From SZUA-545 sp050297855 (GTDB taxonomy: Bacteria; Campylobacterota; Campylobacteria; Campylobacterales; SZUA-545), in contig JBNKTC010000005.1 of the NCBI GenBank assembly GCA_050297855.1, forward strand, positions 1 through 64,000: DNA of 64,000 nucleotides, given 5' to 3'. The notes below the pieces were generated by a model, which did no database searches, was not told the DNA's origin, and saw nothing but the letters and a program-made list of their open reading frames with translations. A program made the position numbers and the translations under genes. Below, piece by piece: positions 43,835 to 52,529 of this stretch; the first letter of the stretch is position 1, and each line of letters opens with the position of its first letter.

Positions 43835-43866
43835 GGTAGAAACGAAATCAGCAAGGGAGAATAAAC

Positions 43867-44253
43867 GTGCCTAAAAAAGTAATTTTGGTCGATGATTCCA
43901 AAACGATTATCGCAACGGCGCAGATGGCGCTGGAGGAGCTGGTGGGTGCCGGACAGATCGAAGTAGCGGCGTATCTGAACCCCGTTGAAATGCTCGAAGA
44001 TGTGACAAGCGGACAGGTGGATTACGACCTGGCGATCTGCGATATCAATATGCCGCAGATGAACGGTCTGGACCTGGCGGCGCAGCTTAAGGCGGATGCG
44101 CGCTTTAAAAACAAACCGATCTTGATGCTCACAACGGAGAGTTCGGCGGAGATGAAGGCAAAAGGAAAGGCGATCGGCCTGACCGGGTGGATGGTCAAAC
44201 CCTTTAGCGACGAGAAACTGGTCAAGTCGATAAAAATGGTTCTGGGAATCTGA
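43867..44253 (+). CDS. cheY: CheY-like single-domain response regulator
   Basis: The 128-aa protein is a bare receiver with the acidic pair D9/D10 (ILVDDSK), phospho-acceptor D59 in AICDINMPQMNG, T90 in MLTTESS and K111 in WMVKPF. There is no output domain, so it acts by contact, on the flagellar motor or as a phosphate sink. It uses a GTG start and is the first gene of the chemosensory cluster. It differs from the canonical Campylobacterota cheY by lying in a cheW-mcp-cheA operon. Confidence 0.92.
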   Translation: MPKKVILVDDSKTIIATAQMALEELVGAGQIEVAAYLNPVEMLEDVTSGQVDYDLAICDINMPQMNGLDLAAQLKADARFKNKPILMLTTESSAEMKAKGKAIGLTGWMVKPFSDEKLVKSIKMVLGI

Positions 44254-44254
44254 G

Positions 44255-44734
44255 ATGGCTGCCGATAACGAAAGCAGTGTAAAGAAGAACCGATACCTGA
44301 CTTTCTATCTCGAAGACGAACTGTACGGGATGGATATCATGAGCGTACAGGAGATCATCGCCATGATGAAGACGACCAAAGTCCCCAAAACGCCTAAATG
44401 TGTCAAAGGGGTGATGAATCTACGGGGGAACATCATCCCCGTCGTAGAGCTTAGGAGCAAGTTCGAAATGGCCGAAAAAGAGGCGGGGATGTACACGGCG
44501 ATCGTTATCGTCAAAATAGACGGAACCTCCATAGGGTTTGTCGTCGACCGTGTCGAAGAGGTGGTGACGATCGGCGAAGACCAGTTGAGTGATCCTCCCA
44601 AATTCGGTGCGGCGATCAACGCATCCTATCTGAAAAAAATGGCGCAAAACGGCAAAGAGGTCATTATGATCCTGGACCTCTTTTCGATCTTTGCCGATGA
44701 CGAGCTGGCGGGGCTTGAAAATATAGGGAAATAA
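44255..44734 (+). CDS. cheW: Chemotaxis coupling protein CheW
   Basis: CheW links receptors to CheA. The 159-aa sequence follows the family pattern: YLTFYLEDELYGMDIMSVQE, then KTPKCVKGVMNLRGNIIPVV with the conserved N-L-R-G, ELRSKFEM, and VDRVEEVVTIGEDQLSDPP. It begins 1 base after the cheY stop and precedes a receptor gene by 10 bases, so it is probably dedicated to this cluster's array. Confidence 0.95.
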   Translation: MAADNESSVKKNRYLTFYLEDELYGMDIMSVQEIIAMMKTTKVPKTPKCVKGVMNLRGNIIPVVELRSKFEMAEKEAGMYTAIVIVKIDGTSIGFVVDRVEEVVTIGEDQLSDPPKFGAAINASYLKKMAQNGKEVIMILDLFSIFADDELAGLENIGK

Positions 44735-44744
44735 GGAGTATGCA

Positions 44745-46772
44745 ATGACATTAAAAAAACAGCTGGTATTGGCACTGACCGCCGTGGGGTTGATCCCCTT
44801 TCTGGTGATGGGGGTCACCTCGTATTTTTCGGGGAGCAATGCAGTATCGAATGAAGCCGAACTGAAGGTCGAGGTGGCACGGGACCTTAAAAAAGAGCAG
44901 CTGGAAACCTACATCAAAATGCTGGACGGCCAGATGGATGTCCTGGCCCAGAACCGTTTTATCCATACGATGTACGATGACTTGGTGGAGCTGCATAAAA
45001 AGCACCACGTGGGGCCGACCGATCCGTTTACGATCGTCAACTCCCCTGATACCCGGGAGCTTTATGCCAAGTACGATACGTACTTTAACGCCTTTATCAA
45101 GGAGCAGGAGCTTTACGACCTCTTCCTGATCTGCGCCAAGCACGGACATGTGATGTATACGGTGGCAAAAGAGTCCGACCTGGGTGCCAATATCAAAGTC
45201 GGCTCCCTCCGTACATCGGGACTGGGTGAAGTATGGAAAAAGGTTATTGATACCAAAGAGGCCGCTTTCGTGGATATGTCCGCCTACGCACCGAGCAACG
45301 GCGAACCGGCGATGTTCTTCGGTATCCCGATCAAAGAGGGAGATCTGGTCGAAGGGGTGATCGTCGTTCAGCTCAGTACCGATGTGATCAACGAAATTAT
45401 GGGCTCACGCACGGGGATGGGTGAGCAGGGAGAATCCTACCTGGTCGGCCAGGATTACCTGATGCGCAGCGACAGCTACCTTGATCCCAAAAACCGAAGC
45501 GTCAAGGCCTCCTTCCTCAACCCGAGTGAAGGGAGTGTCAAAACGGAGTCTGCCAAAGAGGCACTGACCGGAAAAACCGATACGCAGATCCATCACAACT
45601 ATCTGGGCGAAGAGGTTCTCTCCTCCTTTACTTCAATCGATCTTTTCGGCGTACGGTGGGCGCTGATCACGGAGGTGGACACGGATGAGCTTTTTGCCCC
45701 GATTGAGAACCTGAGGAATACGGCTGTCATCATGGGGGTCGTCTTCCTTCTCCTGATTGTGGGGGGTGCCATACTGCTGGGGAATTTTGTCTCTACGCCG
45801 GTCATCCGTGCCGTGGAGAGTATCTCCGATGCCAACGGACAGGTGGTGAGCGCATCCGACCAGATCGCGGCATCCGCCACTTCCCTGGCCGAGGGAGCCA
45901 GCACCCAGGCGTCCAGTGTCGAAGAGGTAAGTGCGACGGTTGAAGAGTCCACCGCGATCAATACCCAAAATGCCGAGAACGCCAAAGAGGCGGACATCCT
46001 GGCCAAGGATGCCAACGAAGCGGCGACAAAAGGGAATGACAAGGTCCAGAGCCTGATGAAATCCATGGATCATATTACGACCTCGTCCGAACAGATTGCC
46101 AAGATCATCAAGACGATCGATGAGATCGCCTTCCAGACCAACCTGTTGGCACTTAATGCAGCCGTCGAAGCGGCCCGTGCAGGTGAACACGGCCTTGGGT
46201 TTGCCGTTGTTGCCGACGAGGTCAAGAACCTCGCCAGCCGTTCGGCCCAGGCAGCCAAAGAGACCGAAAGCATCATCCAGTCCTCCATCGAGCAGGTCAA
46301 AGCGGGAAATACCATTGCCAAAGAGACCGACGAAGCCTTCTCCGACATCCTGGATAAGATCAAAAAGACCTCCGATCTCATCAGTGAGATCGCCATCTCG
46401 GCCAAAGAGCAGTCTGACGGCATGAACCAGATCGCCCAGGCGATGGGCTCCATTGACGAGGTGACCCAGCAAAACGCTGCCAGCAGTGAAGAGGCGGCTG
46501 CCGCGGCCGAAGAGCTTAACGCCCAGGCCAATGCGATGCTCGAAAGTGTCGCGGATATCGGCAATATGGTCGGCGTTCATGTCGAGCTGAATCACACCCA
46601 TGTCAAACAGGCTAGAAAAGTGCGCAAAGAGCCGGTCAAACAGGTTGAGCGCAAGCCGGCATCCCAGGCACAGAAGAAGGGCCCTGAAAAGCCTAAGAGA
46701 CCGCAGCCGCCTAAACAGAATAAAAATGACGAAGTATTTCCACTGGACGACAGCGACCTGAAGGAGTTCTAG
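44745..46772 (+). CDS. Methyl-accepting chemotaxis protein with periplasmic Cache domain and docking-like tail
   Basis: The 675-aa receptor has a first membrane helix at residues 8-27, a periplasmic double-Cache-type sensor to about 325 (with FGVRWALITEVDTDELF near its end), and a second helix near 328-350. No clear HAMP follows; the signalling helices start almost directly. The hairpin tip is EIAFQTNLLALNAAVEAARAG, the CheA/CheW contact. After the coiled coil comes a Lys/Pro-rich linker of about 50 residues and an acidic end DDSDLKEF. Such linker-plus-pentapeptide tails tether CheR or CheB in other systems. The ligand is unknown. Confidence 0.93.
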   Translation: MTLKKQLVLALTAVGLIPFLVMGVTSYFSGSNAVSNEAELKVEVARDLKKEQLETYIKMLDGQMDVLAQNRFIHTMYDDLVELHKKHHVGPTDPFTIVNSPDTRELYAKYDTYFNAFIKEQELYDLFLICAKHGHVMYTVAKESDLGANIKVGSLRTSGLGEVWKKVIDTKEAAFVDMSAYAPSNGEPAMFFGIPIKEGDLVEGVIVVQLSTDVINEIMGSRTGMGEQGESYLVGQDYLMRSDSYLDPKNRSVKASFLNPSEGSVKTESAKEALTGKTDTQIHHNYLGEEVLSSFTSIDLFGVRWALITEVDTDELFAPIENLRNTAVIMGVVFLLLIVGGAILLGNFVSTPVIRAVESISDANGQVVSASDQIAASATSLAEGASTQASSVEEVSATVEESTAINTQNAENAKEADILAKDANEAATKGNDKVQSLMKSMDHITTSSEQIAKIIKTIDEIAFQTNLLALNAAVEAARAGEHGLGFAVVADEVKNLASRSAQAAKETESIIQSSIEQVKAGNTIAKETDEAFSDILDKIKKTSDLISEIAISAKEQSDGMNQIAQAMGSIDEVTQQNAASSEEAAAAAEELNAQANAMLESVADIGNMVGVHVELNHTHVKQARKVRKEPVKQVERKPASQAQKKGPEKPKRPQPPKQNKNDEVFPLDDSDLKEF

Positions 46773-47051
46773 ATGATCGTAGACGGCGAACGGCTCATTA
46801 TCTCGACAGACATGGATCTTGAAGAGGTCGCTGAGCTGAAAGGTTTTATCGAACCGAGACTGGAGTACATCGAGGAGATCGTTGCGGAGGAGGAGGAAGT
46901 CGTTTTTATGACCTCTTCGCTTATTCAACTGCTTGTCAGCGTCAAGCTGAACAAACCGTCGATGAAGATCCCGATGATCGACGCCCAGCCGTATGAAGTA
47001 GAACCCTACGGCAAAATTTACTGGAAGCTGCCATGGACAAAGAACAACTAA
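46773..47051 (+). CDS. STAS-like small protein of the chemosensory cluster
   Basis: The 92-aa protein begins right after the receptor stop and its last 19 bases overlap cheA. The pattern LIISTDMDLEEVAELKGF, an acidic helix, then VVFMTSSLIQLLVSV resembles the strand-helix and D-S-S-G-L-x-L-L switch region of STAS domains, with Ser-Ser kept but the Gly missing. STAS proteins occur in several non-enterobacterial chemosensory clusters, where they may tune CheA signalling. The assignment to STAS is by eye and tentative. Confidence 0.65.
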   Translation: MIVDGERLIISTDMDLEEVAELKGFIEPRLEYIEEIVAEEEEVVFMTSSLIQLLVSVKLNKPSMKIPMIDAQPYEVEPYGKIYWKLPWTKNN

Positions 47052-49201
47052 GACAGATATTTATTGAAGAAGCCGGAGAGATCATCGAGAGTCTGGATGT
47101 CCAGATCATTGATTTTGAAGAGGACCCCAGCAACAAAGAGCTGCTCAATGACCTCTTCCGGGGTGTACACACTCTTAAAGGGAGTGCCAACTCGTTCGGC
47201 TTTACCCGACTGGGTGAGTATGTCCATCACTTTGAAGACCTCCTTGATTACCACCGAAGTAACGACGAAGAGATATCCAGTGAACGGATCGATCTGTTCC
47301 TCGAGGCGGTGGATGTCGTCAAGGAGATGTTCAATTATGAGATCGAAAGCAACGAAGGGCTGCCGGAAAAATATCAAGAGACCCTCGGCCAGATCCAGGC
47401 TGCACTGGGTGGCGAGAGCGCCCCGGCAGCAGTTCAGTCCCAGGAAGCCTCCACAGACCTAGCCGCTGAGTTTGACAATTCGGAATCGGTGGAGAGTCTC
47501 TCCGCGGATACCTGCGAAGCTGCCCTTTTTGACGAACTTGGGGACGGGGAGCAACTCTGCAAAATCGAACTGCGCCTGGACAGCGACATCTATTTCAGGG
47601 GCTATGATCACACCACATTTTTGATTCTGCTGAGCCAGACCGGCCGTATCCTGGCTTCCTACTGGGATCTTACCGAGGTGCCCATGCTCGACGAACTCGA
47701 TACGGAAAAGTGTTATATCCAGACCGTAACCGTCTATGTCGCATTTAGCTGCGATGTCGGAGAGATCAATGATATTTTCGAGTACATCGACGAAGAGGAG
47801 TACCGGGTCCAGGTGATCGAAGCCTCCGCGGGCGAAGGAAAAAAAGAGAAGAAAAAGAAGAAGAAAAAGAAAAAAGATAAAGAGGCTGCCGAAGTGCCTG
47901 AAAGCGTGCCCGAACCCGAAGCAAGCGAACCGGCTGCTGAACCGGAGATCAAAGTATCTGCACCGGAACCCGATATAACACCGGCGGCTGCTCCGAAAGA
48001 GGAGGAGGTGAAAAAAGCCGCTCCCGTCGCCCATAAAGAGGAGAAACGCTCCTTTGTCAAGATCGATACGCTGAAACTGGATGAGCTGTTCGATTCGGTC
48101 GGGGAGCTGGTGATCGCCCAGAACTTCCTGGCTGAAAACGATGTGATCAAAGGGATCACGGACGAACATGTCAATAAGACGATCGAAACCCTCTCCAAGA
48201 TCACGCGCCTGATCCAGAACCGTGTCATGAGCCTTCGGATGGTACCGATCCGGGATACCTTTGACAAGATGAAACGGACGGTCCGGGATGCCAGCAAGAA
48301 GGTGAACAAGCAGCTGGCCCTTAAGACCTTCGGTGAAGATACGGAGATCGACAAAACCATGGTGGATCAGCTCTCCGATCCCCTGATCCACCTGATACGG
48401 AATGCGGTGGACCACGGTCTTGAGGCCACGGCCCAGGATCGTATCGATGCGGGGAAAGACCCGGAAGGTATCGTGACGCTCGGTGCCTACCACCGGGGCG
48501 GTAATATCATTATCGAGATCGCCGACGACGGGCGGGGGATCAACAAAGATGTGATCCTCGCCAAAGCGATTAAAAACGGCCTGATCGAAGCAGATCACGG
48601 GGAACTGACCGACCAGCAGATCTACAACTTCATCCTGCAGCCCGGTTTCTCCACTGCTGAGAAGATCAGCGATATCTCAGGCCGGGGTGTTGGACTGGAT
48701 GTCGTACGTAATTTTATTGAGAATATGCGCGGGCGTATCGAGATAGAGTCGGAGCTTGGCAAAGGATCGGTCTTTAGGATCATGCTGCCATTGACCCTGG
48801 CGATTATCGACGGGATGCTGGTCAAAAGTGCCGATGAGATCTTTATTATCCCGACACTCTCTATCATCGAATCCTTCCGCCCGACGGAGGATATCGTCCA
48901 CACCGCCCAGGGCAAGGGGGAGTTTGTCAACCTGCGTGAGGATATCCTTCCGGTCGTACGCCTGGCCAACCGGCTGGGACTTAGTGATGCGATGCCGTCC
49001 ATAACGGAATCGACCCTTGTCTGTGTCGAGAACGAAGGGGGCAAGTTTGCCATCCTTGTAGACGAGCTGGTCGGGCGTCAGCAGGTGGTGATCAAGACCC
49101 TTGGCAAATCGATGTCTCAGATCGACGAGATATCCGGAGGTGCGGTCATGGGCAACGGTGAAGTGGCCCTGATCCTCAATATCGAAGGCATTGCCGTATA
49201 A
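47033..49201 (+). CDS. cheA: Chemotaxis histidine kinase CheA without fused receiver
   Basis: The 722-aa kinase has an Hpt domain with phospho-acceptor H47 (GVHTLKGSANSFGF), then a middle domain of the R-G-x-D/H type (residues 175-262, IYFRGYDHTTFLILLS). A Lys-run linker (about 270-283) and a Pro/Glu-rich stretch follow. The dimerisation helices cover 340-410. The ATPase motifs are LIRNAVDHGLE (N457), ADDGRGI and GRGVGLDVV, followed by a CheW-like regulatory domain to the end. The usual Campylobacterota CheA carries a C-terminal receiver; this one stops without it, which marks a distinct chemosensory system. Confidence 0.95.
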   Translation: MDKEQLRQIFIEEAGEIIESLDVQIIDFEEDPSNKELLNDLFRGVHTLKGSANSFGFTRLGEYVHHFEDLLDYHRSNDEEISSERIDLFLEAVDVVKEMFNYEIESNEGLPEKYQETLGQIQAALGGESAPAAVQSQEASTDLAAEFDNSESVESLSADTCEAALFDELGDGEQLCKIELRLDSDIYFRGYDHTTFLILLSQTGRILASYWDLTEVPMLDELDTEKCYIQTVTVYVAFSCDVGEINDIFEYIDEEEYRVQVIEASAGEGKKEKKKKKKKKKDKEAAEVPESVPEPEASEPAAEPEIKVSAPEPDITPAAAPKEEEVKKAAPVAHKEEKRSFVKIDTLKLDELFDSVGELVIAQNFLAENDVIKGITDEHVNKTIETLSKITRLIQNRVMSLRMVPIRDTFDKMKRTVRDASKKVNKQLALKTFGEDTEIDKTMVDQLSDPLIHLIRNAVDHGLEATAQDRIDAGKDPEGIVTLGAYHRGGNIIIEIADDGRGINKDVILAKAIKNGLIEADHGELTDQQIYNFILQPGFSTAEKISDISGRGVGLDVVRNFIENMRGRIEIESELGKGSVFRIMLPLTLAIIDGMLVKSADEIFIIPTLSIIESFRPTEDIVHTAQGKGEFVNLREDILPVVRLANRLGLSDAMPSITESTLVCVENEGGKFAILVDELVGRQQVVIKTLGKSMSQIDEISGGAVMGNGEVALILNIEGIAV

Positions 49202-49210
49202 GGGTTTCGT

Positions 49211-50029
49211 ATGGAAATTACTCCCAAAGAGTTTAAGCTCTTTCAGGCGCTTATCTACGAAGAGACGGGTATTTCGTTGCGTGAAAACAAAGCCTCCATG
49301 GTGCAGGCCCGTCTCTCCAAGCGCCTGCGTGAGCTGAAGCTCGAGCGATTCTCCGACTATTACGACTATCTCAAAAACGAACATAACGGTGAAGAGATGC
49401 TCAAACTGCTCAGTGCCATCTCCACCAACGTCACCTCCTTTTTCAGGGAGGCGGCCCAGTGGGACTTTCTTGAAGGGTACTTCCGGGCCCTGGAGCAGAA
49501 AAATCCCGAGCGGAAACTGCGTATCTGGTCTGCGGCCTCGTCAACGGGCCAGGAGCCTTACAGTATCGCCATCTTTTTGCATGAGCACCTGAGAAACATC
49601 GAACAGTGGGATATCAAGATGCTGGCGAGCGATATCGATACCAACGTCCTTGCCCATGCAATGAAAGGCATCTACAGCGCCAAGGATGTGGAGGGGATGC
49701 CCAAGGCACTTCTGGCACGCTATTTTGATAAGATCAAAACACCAATCGGAGTCACCTACCAGGTCAAGGAGATGCTTCGCAATATGATCCTTTACCGTAG
49801 TTTCAACCTGACGCGGGGGGATTTTTCGATCTTTAAAAGTCAGTTTGACATCATCTTCTGCCGGAACGTGATGATCTATTTCGATACGCCGACACGTAAT
49901 GAACTGATTACCCGGTTCCACAAGCTGCTCAAGCCCGGTGGGCTTTTGCTGCTGGGGCACTCCGAGTCCATTACGCGTGGCGGCGGCGACTTTCAGTTGA
50001 TGAAATCCGCCATCTACCAAAAAATATAA
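49211..50029 (+). CDS. cheR: Chemotaxis protein methyltransferase CheR
   Basis: CheR methylates receptor glutamates with S-adenosylmethionine. The 272-aa protein has the N-terminal helical domain (LFQALIYEETGISLRENK), the SNVTSFFRE-type segment (ISTNVTSFFREAAQW), the SAM loop (WSAASSTGQEPYSIA) and FDIIFCRNVMIYFD, then LLLLGHSESI. All catalytic motifs are intact. It lies 9 bases after cheA and 11 bases before the kinase-like gene. Confidence 0.95.
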   Translation: MEITPKEFKLFQALIYEETGISLRENKASMVQARLSKRLRELKLERFSDYYDYLKNEHNGEEMLKLLSAISTNVTSFFREAAQWDFLEGYFRALEQKNPERKLRIWSAASSTGQEPYSIAIFLHEHLRNIEQWDIKMLASDIDTNVLAHAMKGIYSAKDVEGMPKALLARYFDKIKTPIGVTYQVKEMLRNMILYRSFNLTRGDFSIFKSQFDIIFCRNVMIYFDTPTRNELITRFHKLLKPGGLLLLGHSESITRGGGDFQLMKSAIYQKI

Positions 50030-50040
50030 AGGAGCAGGCC

Positions 50041-50928
50041 ATGCCAAAACTGCAAGAATTGAGTGACCAGGAGATACTTAACGAGATTTCCAGGCGCTTT
50101 GATGAAAAAGAGGCCTCGATCAAAGAGATGGAGTTTATGACCAAAAAACTGTTGGACATGAACGAGAAGACCAAAGAGGCGGAGGCGACGAAAAGCAAAT
50201 TCCTCTCTTTGATCAAAAACGAGTTTAACAACCCCATCTCGACGCTCCTGAATATCGGTAAAAAGATGGTGGAAAAGAAAAACCAGGACAAGTTTGAAGC
50301 AATGTCCCAGATGATGCACCTGGAGCTGCTGCGACTCGATTTTCACCTCAAAAATATCTTTAGTGCCACGGAGATCGAAGCGGGTGAGATCGCCAACGAC
50401 TTCTCCGCGATCAATTTTGAGGGGATATATAGGGATGTCCTGGAGAGTTTTCGTTACCTCATCGAAGACAAGAAGCTGACGGTAGAGCTGGAGTCAGAGA
50501 GTACGACCGAGTGTGTCGCCGATGCACAGAAAGTCTACATGATCCTGCTCAATCTCCTCTCAAATGCCTGTGAGTTCTCCTATGAGCAGAAAGAGGTGTT
50601 TGTCCGTTTCCGCGAGCTGAAGGAGAACTTCAGTATCGAAGTGGAGGACTTCGGCGAGGGGATATTCGTAGAAGACAAGAAAGAGATATACAACCGCTTT
50701 ACCCAGTTTCACAAAGGGGAGACGCGCCCCTATTCCGGTCTGGGCCTCGGCCTCAGTGTCGCAAGAGCGCTGGTGGAAGCGATGGACGGTGATATCGATT
50801 TTGTCAGTGAAAAGGGGCACACGGTCTTTACGGTCTATCTTCCCAAGCGCGATCTTGAAGATGCCAGCAAAAGTTTAGGCTCCAATGAGTTTATGTTTGA
50901 CGATTTTGACGATTCGATTGAGATGTGA
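50041..50928 (+). CDS. Histidine-kinase-like protein lacking the phospho-acceptor His
   Basis: The 295-aa cytoplasmic protein starts with a coiled coil (residues 5-50) and a dimerisation helix TKSKFLSLIKNEFNNPIST. In normal kinases the corresponding block is F-L-x-x-x-S-H-E-x-R-T-P; here the His position is N60. The ATPase domain looks intact: LLNLLSNACEF (N box), EDFGEGI (G1) and GLGLGLSVA (G2). It ends in an acidic tail (FDDFDDSIEM). It may act as an ATP-dependent partner or as a phosphatase or scaffold for the neighbouring regulators. Its place between cheR and cheD ties it to the chemosensory system. Confidence 0.82.
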   Translation: MPKLQELSDQEILNEISRRFDEKEASIKEMEFMTKKLLDMNEKTKEAEATKSKFLSLIKNEFNNPISTLLNIGKKMVEKKNQDKFEAMSQMMHLELLRLDFHLKNIFSATEIEAGEIANDFSAINFEGIYRDVLESFRYLIEDKKLTVELESESTTECVADAQKVYMILLNLLSNACEFSYEQKEVFVRFRELKENFSIEVEDFGEGIFVEDKKEIYNRFTQFHKGETRPYSGLGLGLSVARALVEAMDGDIDFVSEKGHTVFTVYLPKRDLEDASKSLGSNEFMFDDFDDSIEM

Positions 50929-50937
50929 TGAGGAATT

Positions 50938-51405
50938 ATGGAAGCGAAACCGAGAAAATTTATCCACTCGGGTGAGATATTCGTCGGGGTGAAACCGACG
51001 GAGATCACGACTGTACTCGGTTCATGTGTCGCCGTCTGTCTTTTCGATAAGTACGAGAGGATCGGCGCCATGAACCATTATCTGTTGCCGCTATGGAACG
51101 GGAACGGGCTGCAGACGCCCAAGTTTGGGAACATCTCCATTCCCAGGATGATCGAGAATATGGAGAACATCGGGTGCAGTACCCGGAATATGGAAGCAAA
51201 ACTGTTCGGCGGGGCCAATATCAACGATACGAAGCTGGAAAATATGATGATCGGGAAGAAAAACGTTCTTATCGCCAAGGAGCTTCTCAAGCAGAGCGGC
51301 ATTCCGATCGTCGCGGAAGATACGGGCGGGACCGTCGGACGGAGGATTTTGATGCACAGTGATCTGGGCAAAGTGCTGATGCGTTATACGGAAACAAACC
51401 AGTAA
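50938..51405 (+). CDS. cheD: Chemoreceptor glutamine deamidase CheD
   Basis: CheD deamidates receptor glutamines to glutamates. The 155-aa protein shows the catalytic Cys in TTVLGSCVAVCLFD (C30) and His in GAMNHYLLP (H47), with the late NIGARN-like block seen as FGGANINDTKLENMMIG. The length is standard. Together with CheR and CheB it gives the cluster a full set of receptor-modifying enzymes. Confidence 0.95.
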   Translation: MEAKPRKFIHSGEIFVGVKPTEITTVLGSCVAVCLFDKYERIGAMNHYLLPLWNGNGLQTPKFGNISIPRMIENMENIGCSTRNMEAKLFGGANINDTKLENMMIGKKNVLIAKELLKQSGIPIVAEDTGGTVGRRILMHSDLGKVLMRYTETNQ

Positions 51406-51415
51406 AAGAGGAACG

Positions 51416-52453
51416 ATGTCAATACGAGTACTTATCGTCGATGACAGTGCTACGGCACGTGCCGTATTAAAAGAGATATTAAGTGCCGCACCGGGGATCG
51501 AAGTGGTAGGAGTGGCACCGGATGCCTATGTGGCACGCGACAAGGTCGTCGAGCTGCGCCCCGATGTGATCTGTCTGGATGTTGAGATGCCGCGGATGGA
51601 TGGGGTGTCGTTTTTAAAGAAGCTTATGGTCCATATGCCGACACCCGTCGTTATGGTCTCTTCCCTGACCCGTCAGGGGGCCCAGGTAACGCTCGATGCG
51701 CTTGAGGCGGGCGCGGTCGATTATGTGGCCAAACCCCACTCCAACATCTATGACGGGGCCGGGGAGATCAAAAACGAACTGGTTGAGAAGGTACGCATTG
51801 CCGCCAAAGCACATGTCACCAAAAAATCGCCGGCAGAGATCAAGCAGGTAGCCGCCTATACGCCCCTGGCCGAAACAACCCAGAAGGTGATTGCCATCGG
51901 GGCGTCGACTGGGGGGACCGAAGCGCTGAAGGACGTGTTGATGCGGATGCCGCGTAATTCGCCGGGTATCGTAGTGGTCCAGCATATGCCAGGGACCTTT
52001 ACCAAGCAGTTTGCCGAACGTCTTAACGAGCTCTGTCAGATGAGTGTCAAAGAGGCGAAAAACGGTGACCACGTCGGGATCGGGGAGGTACTGATCGCCC
52101 CGGGCAACTTTCATATGGTCCTGAGACGTTCCGGGGCCCGCTATTATGTGGAGATCGGTGAAGGACGCAATGTCTCGGGACACAAACCGAGCGTAGATGT
52201 CCTTTTCAGTTCCGTTGCAAAAGCTGCCGGGGCCAATGCCATCGGTATCATCCTGACCGGCATGGGTGCCGACGGGGCAAAAGGGATGGTTGCGATGCAT
52301 GATGAGGGTGCCTTGACAATCGCCCAGGATCAGAAAAGCTGTGTTGTCTTCGGTATGCCGAAGGTGGCCATCGAAAAAGGGGGCGTGGATCATATCGTCA
52401 GCCTGGAGAAGATTGCCCAGAAAACGATCGAACTGGTCCAGAAGATCCAGTAA
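51416..52453 (+). CDS. cheB: Chemotaxis methylesterase CheB
   Basis: CheB removes methyl groups from receptors when phosphorylated. The 345-aa protein has a receiver (IVDDS, D55 in ICLDVEMPRMDG, VAKPH), a linker, and the esterase domain with catalytic S164 (IGASTGGTEAL), H190 (VQHMPGTFTKQFAERL) and D286 (GMGADGAKG). It is the last canonical che gene of the operon; a sigma-54-type promoter begins right after its stop. Confidence 0.96.
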   Translation: MSIRVLIVDDSATARAVLKEILSAAPGIEVVGVAPDAYVARDKVVELRPDVICLDVEMPRMDGVSFLKKLMVHMPTPVVMVSSLTRQGAQVTLDALEAGAVDYVAKPHSNIYDGAGEIKNELVEKVRIAAKAHVTKKSPAEIKQVAAYTPLAETTQKVIAIGASTGGTEALKDVLMRMPRNSPGIVVVQHMPGTFTKQFAERLNELCQMSVKEAKNGDHVGIGEVLIAPGNFHMVLRRSGARYYVEIGEGRNVSGHKPSVDVLFSSVAKAAGANAIGIILTGMGADGAKGMVAMHDEGALTIAQDQKSCVVFGMPKVAIEKGGVDHIVSLEKIAQKTIELVQKIQ

Positions 52454-52470
52454 TTGGAACTAATCTTGCT
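52454..52470 (+). promoter_or_regulatory. Sigma-54 (RpoN) type promoter downstream of cheB
   Basis: TTGGAACTAATCTTGCT matches TTGGCACR-N4-TTGCW with a single change in the -24 box. GG (52456-52457) and GC (52468-52469) are exactly 10 bases apart. A start near 52480 would give a leader of about 50 bases, with an AAGGA site (52519-52523) before ATG 52530. This favours 52530 over the ATG at 52476 and would place the J-domain, kinase and regulator genes in the RpoN regulon. Confidence 0.62.
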
Positions 52471-52529
52471 TCCGTATGAGTGACGAAATCCACCGTCAGG
52501 GTGGAACGATTAATTTTCAAGGAAGATGT

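Noticed and set aside
45633..46928. 431-codon minus-strand frame opposite the receptor gene
   Set aside because: It is a shadow of the repetitive coiled-coil receptor sequence and has no ribosome site or family resemblance.
52476..52529. Upstream ATG at 52476 as start of the J-domain protein
   Set aside because: It has no ribosome site and lies at or before the predicted transcription start of the sigma-54 promoter; ATG 52530 has AAGGA at good spacing.
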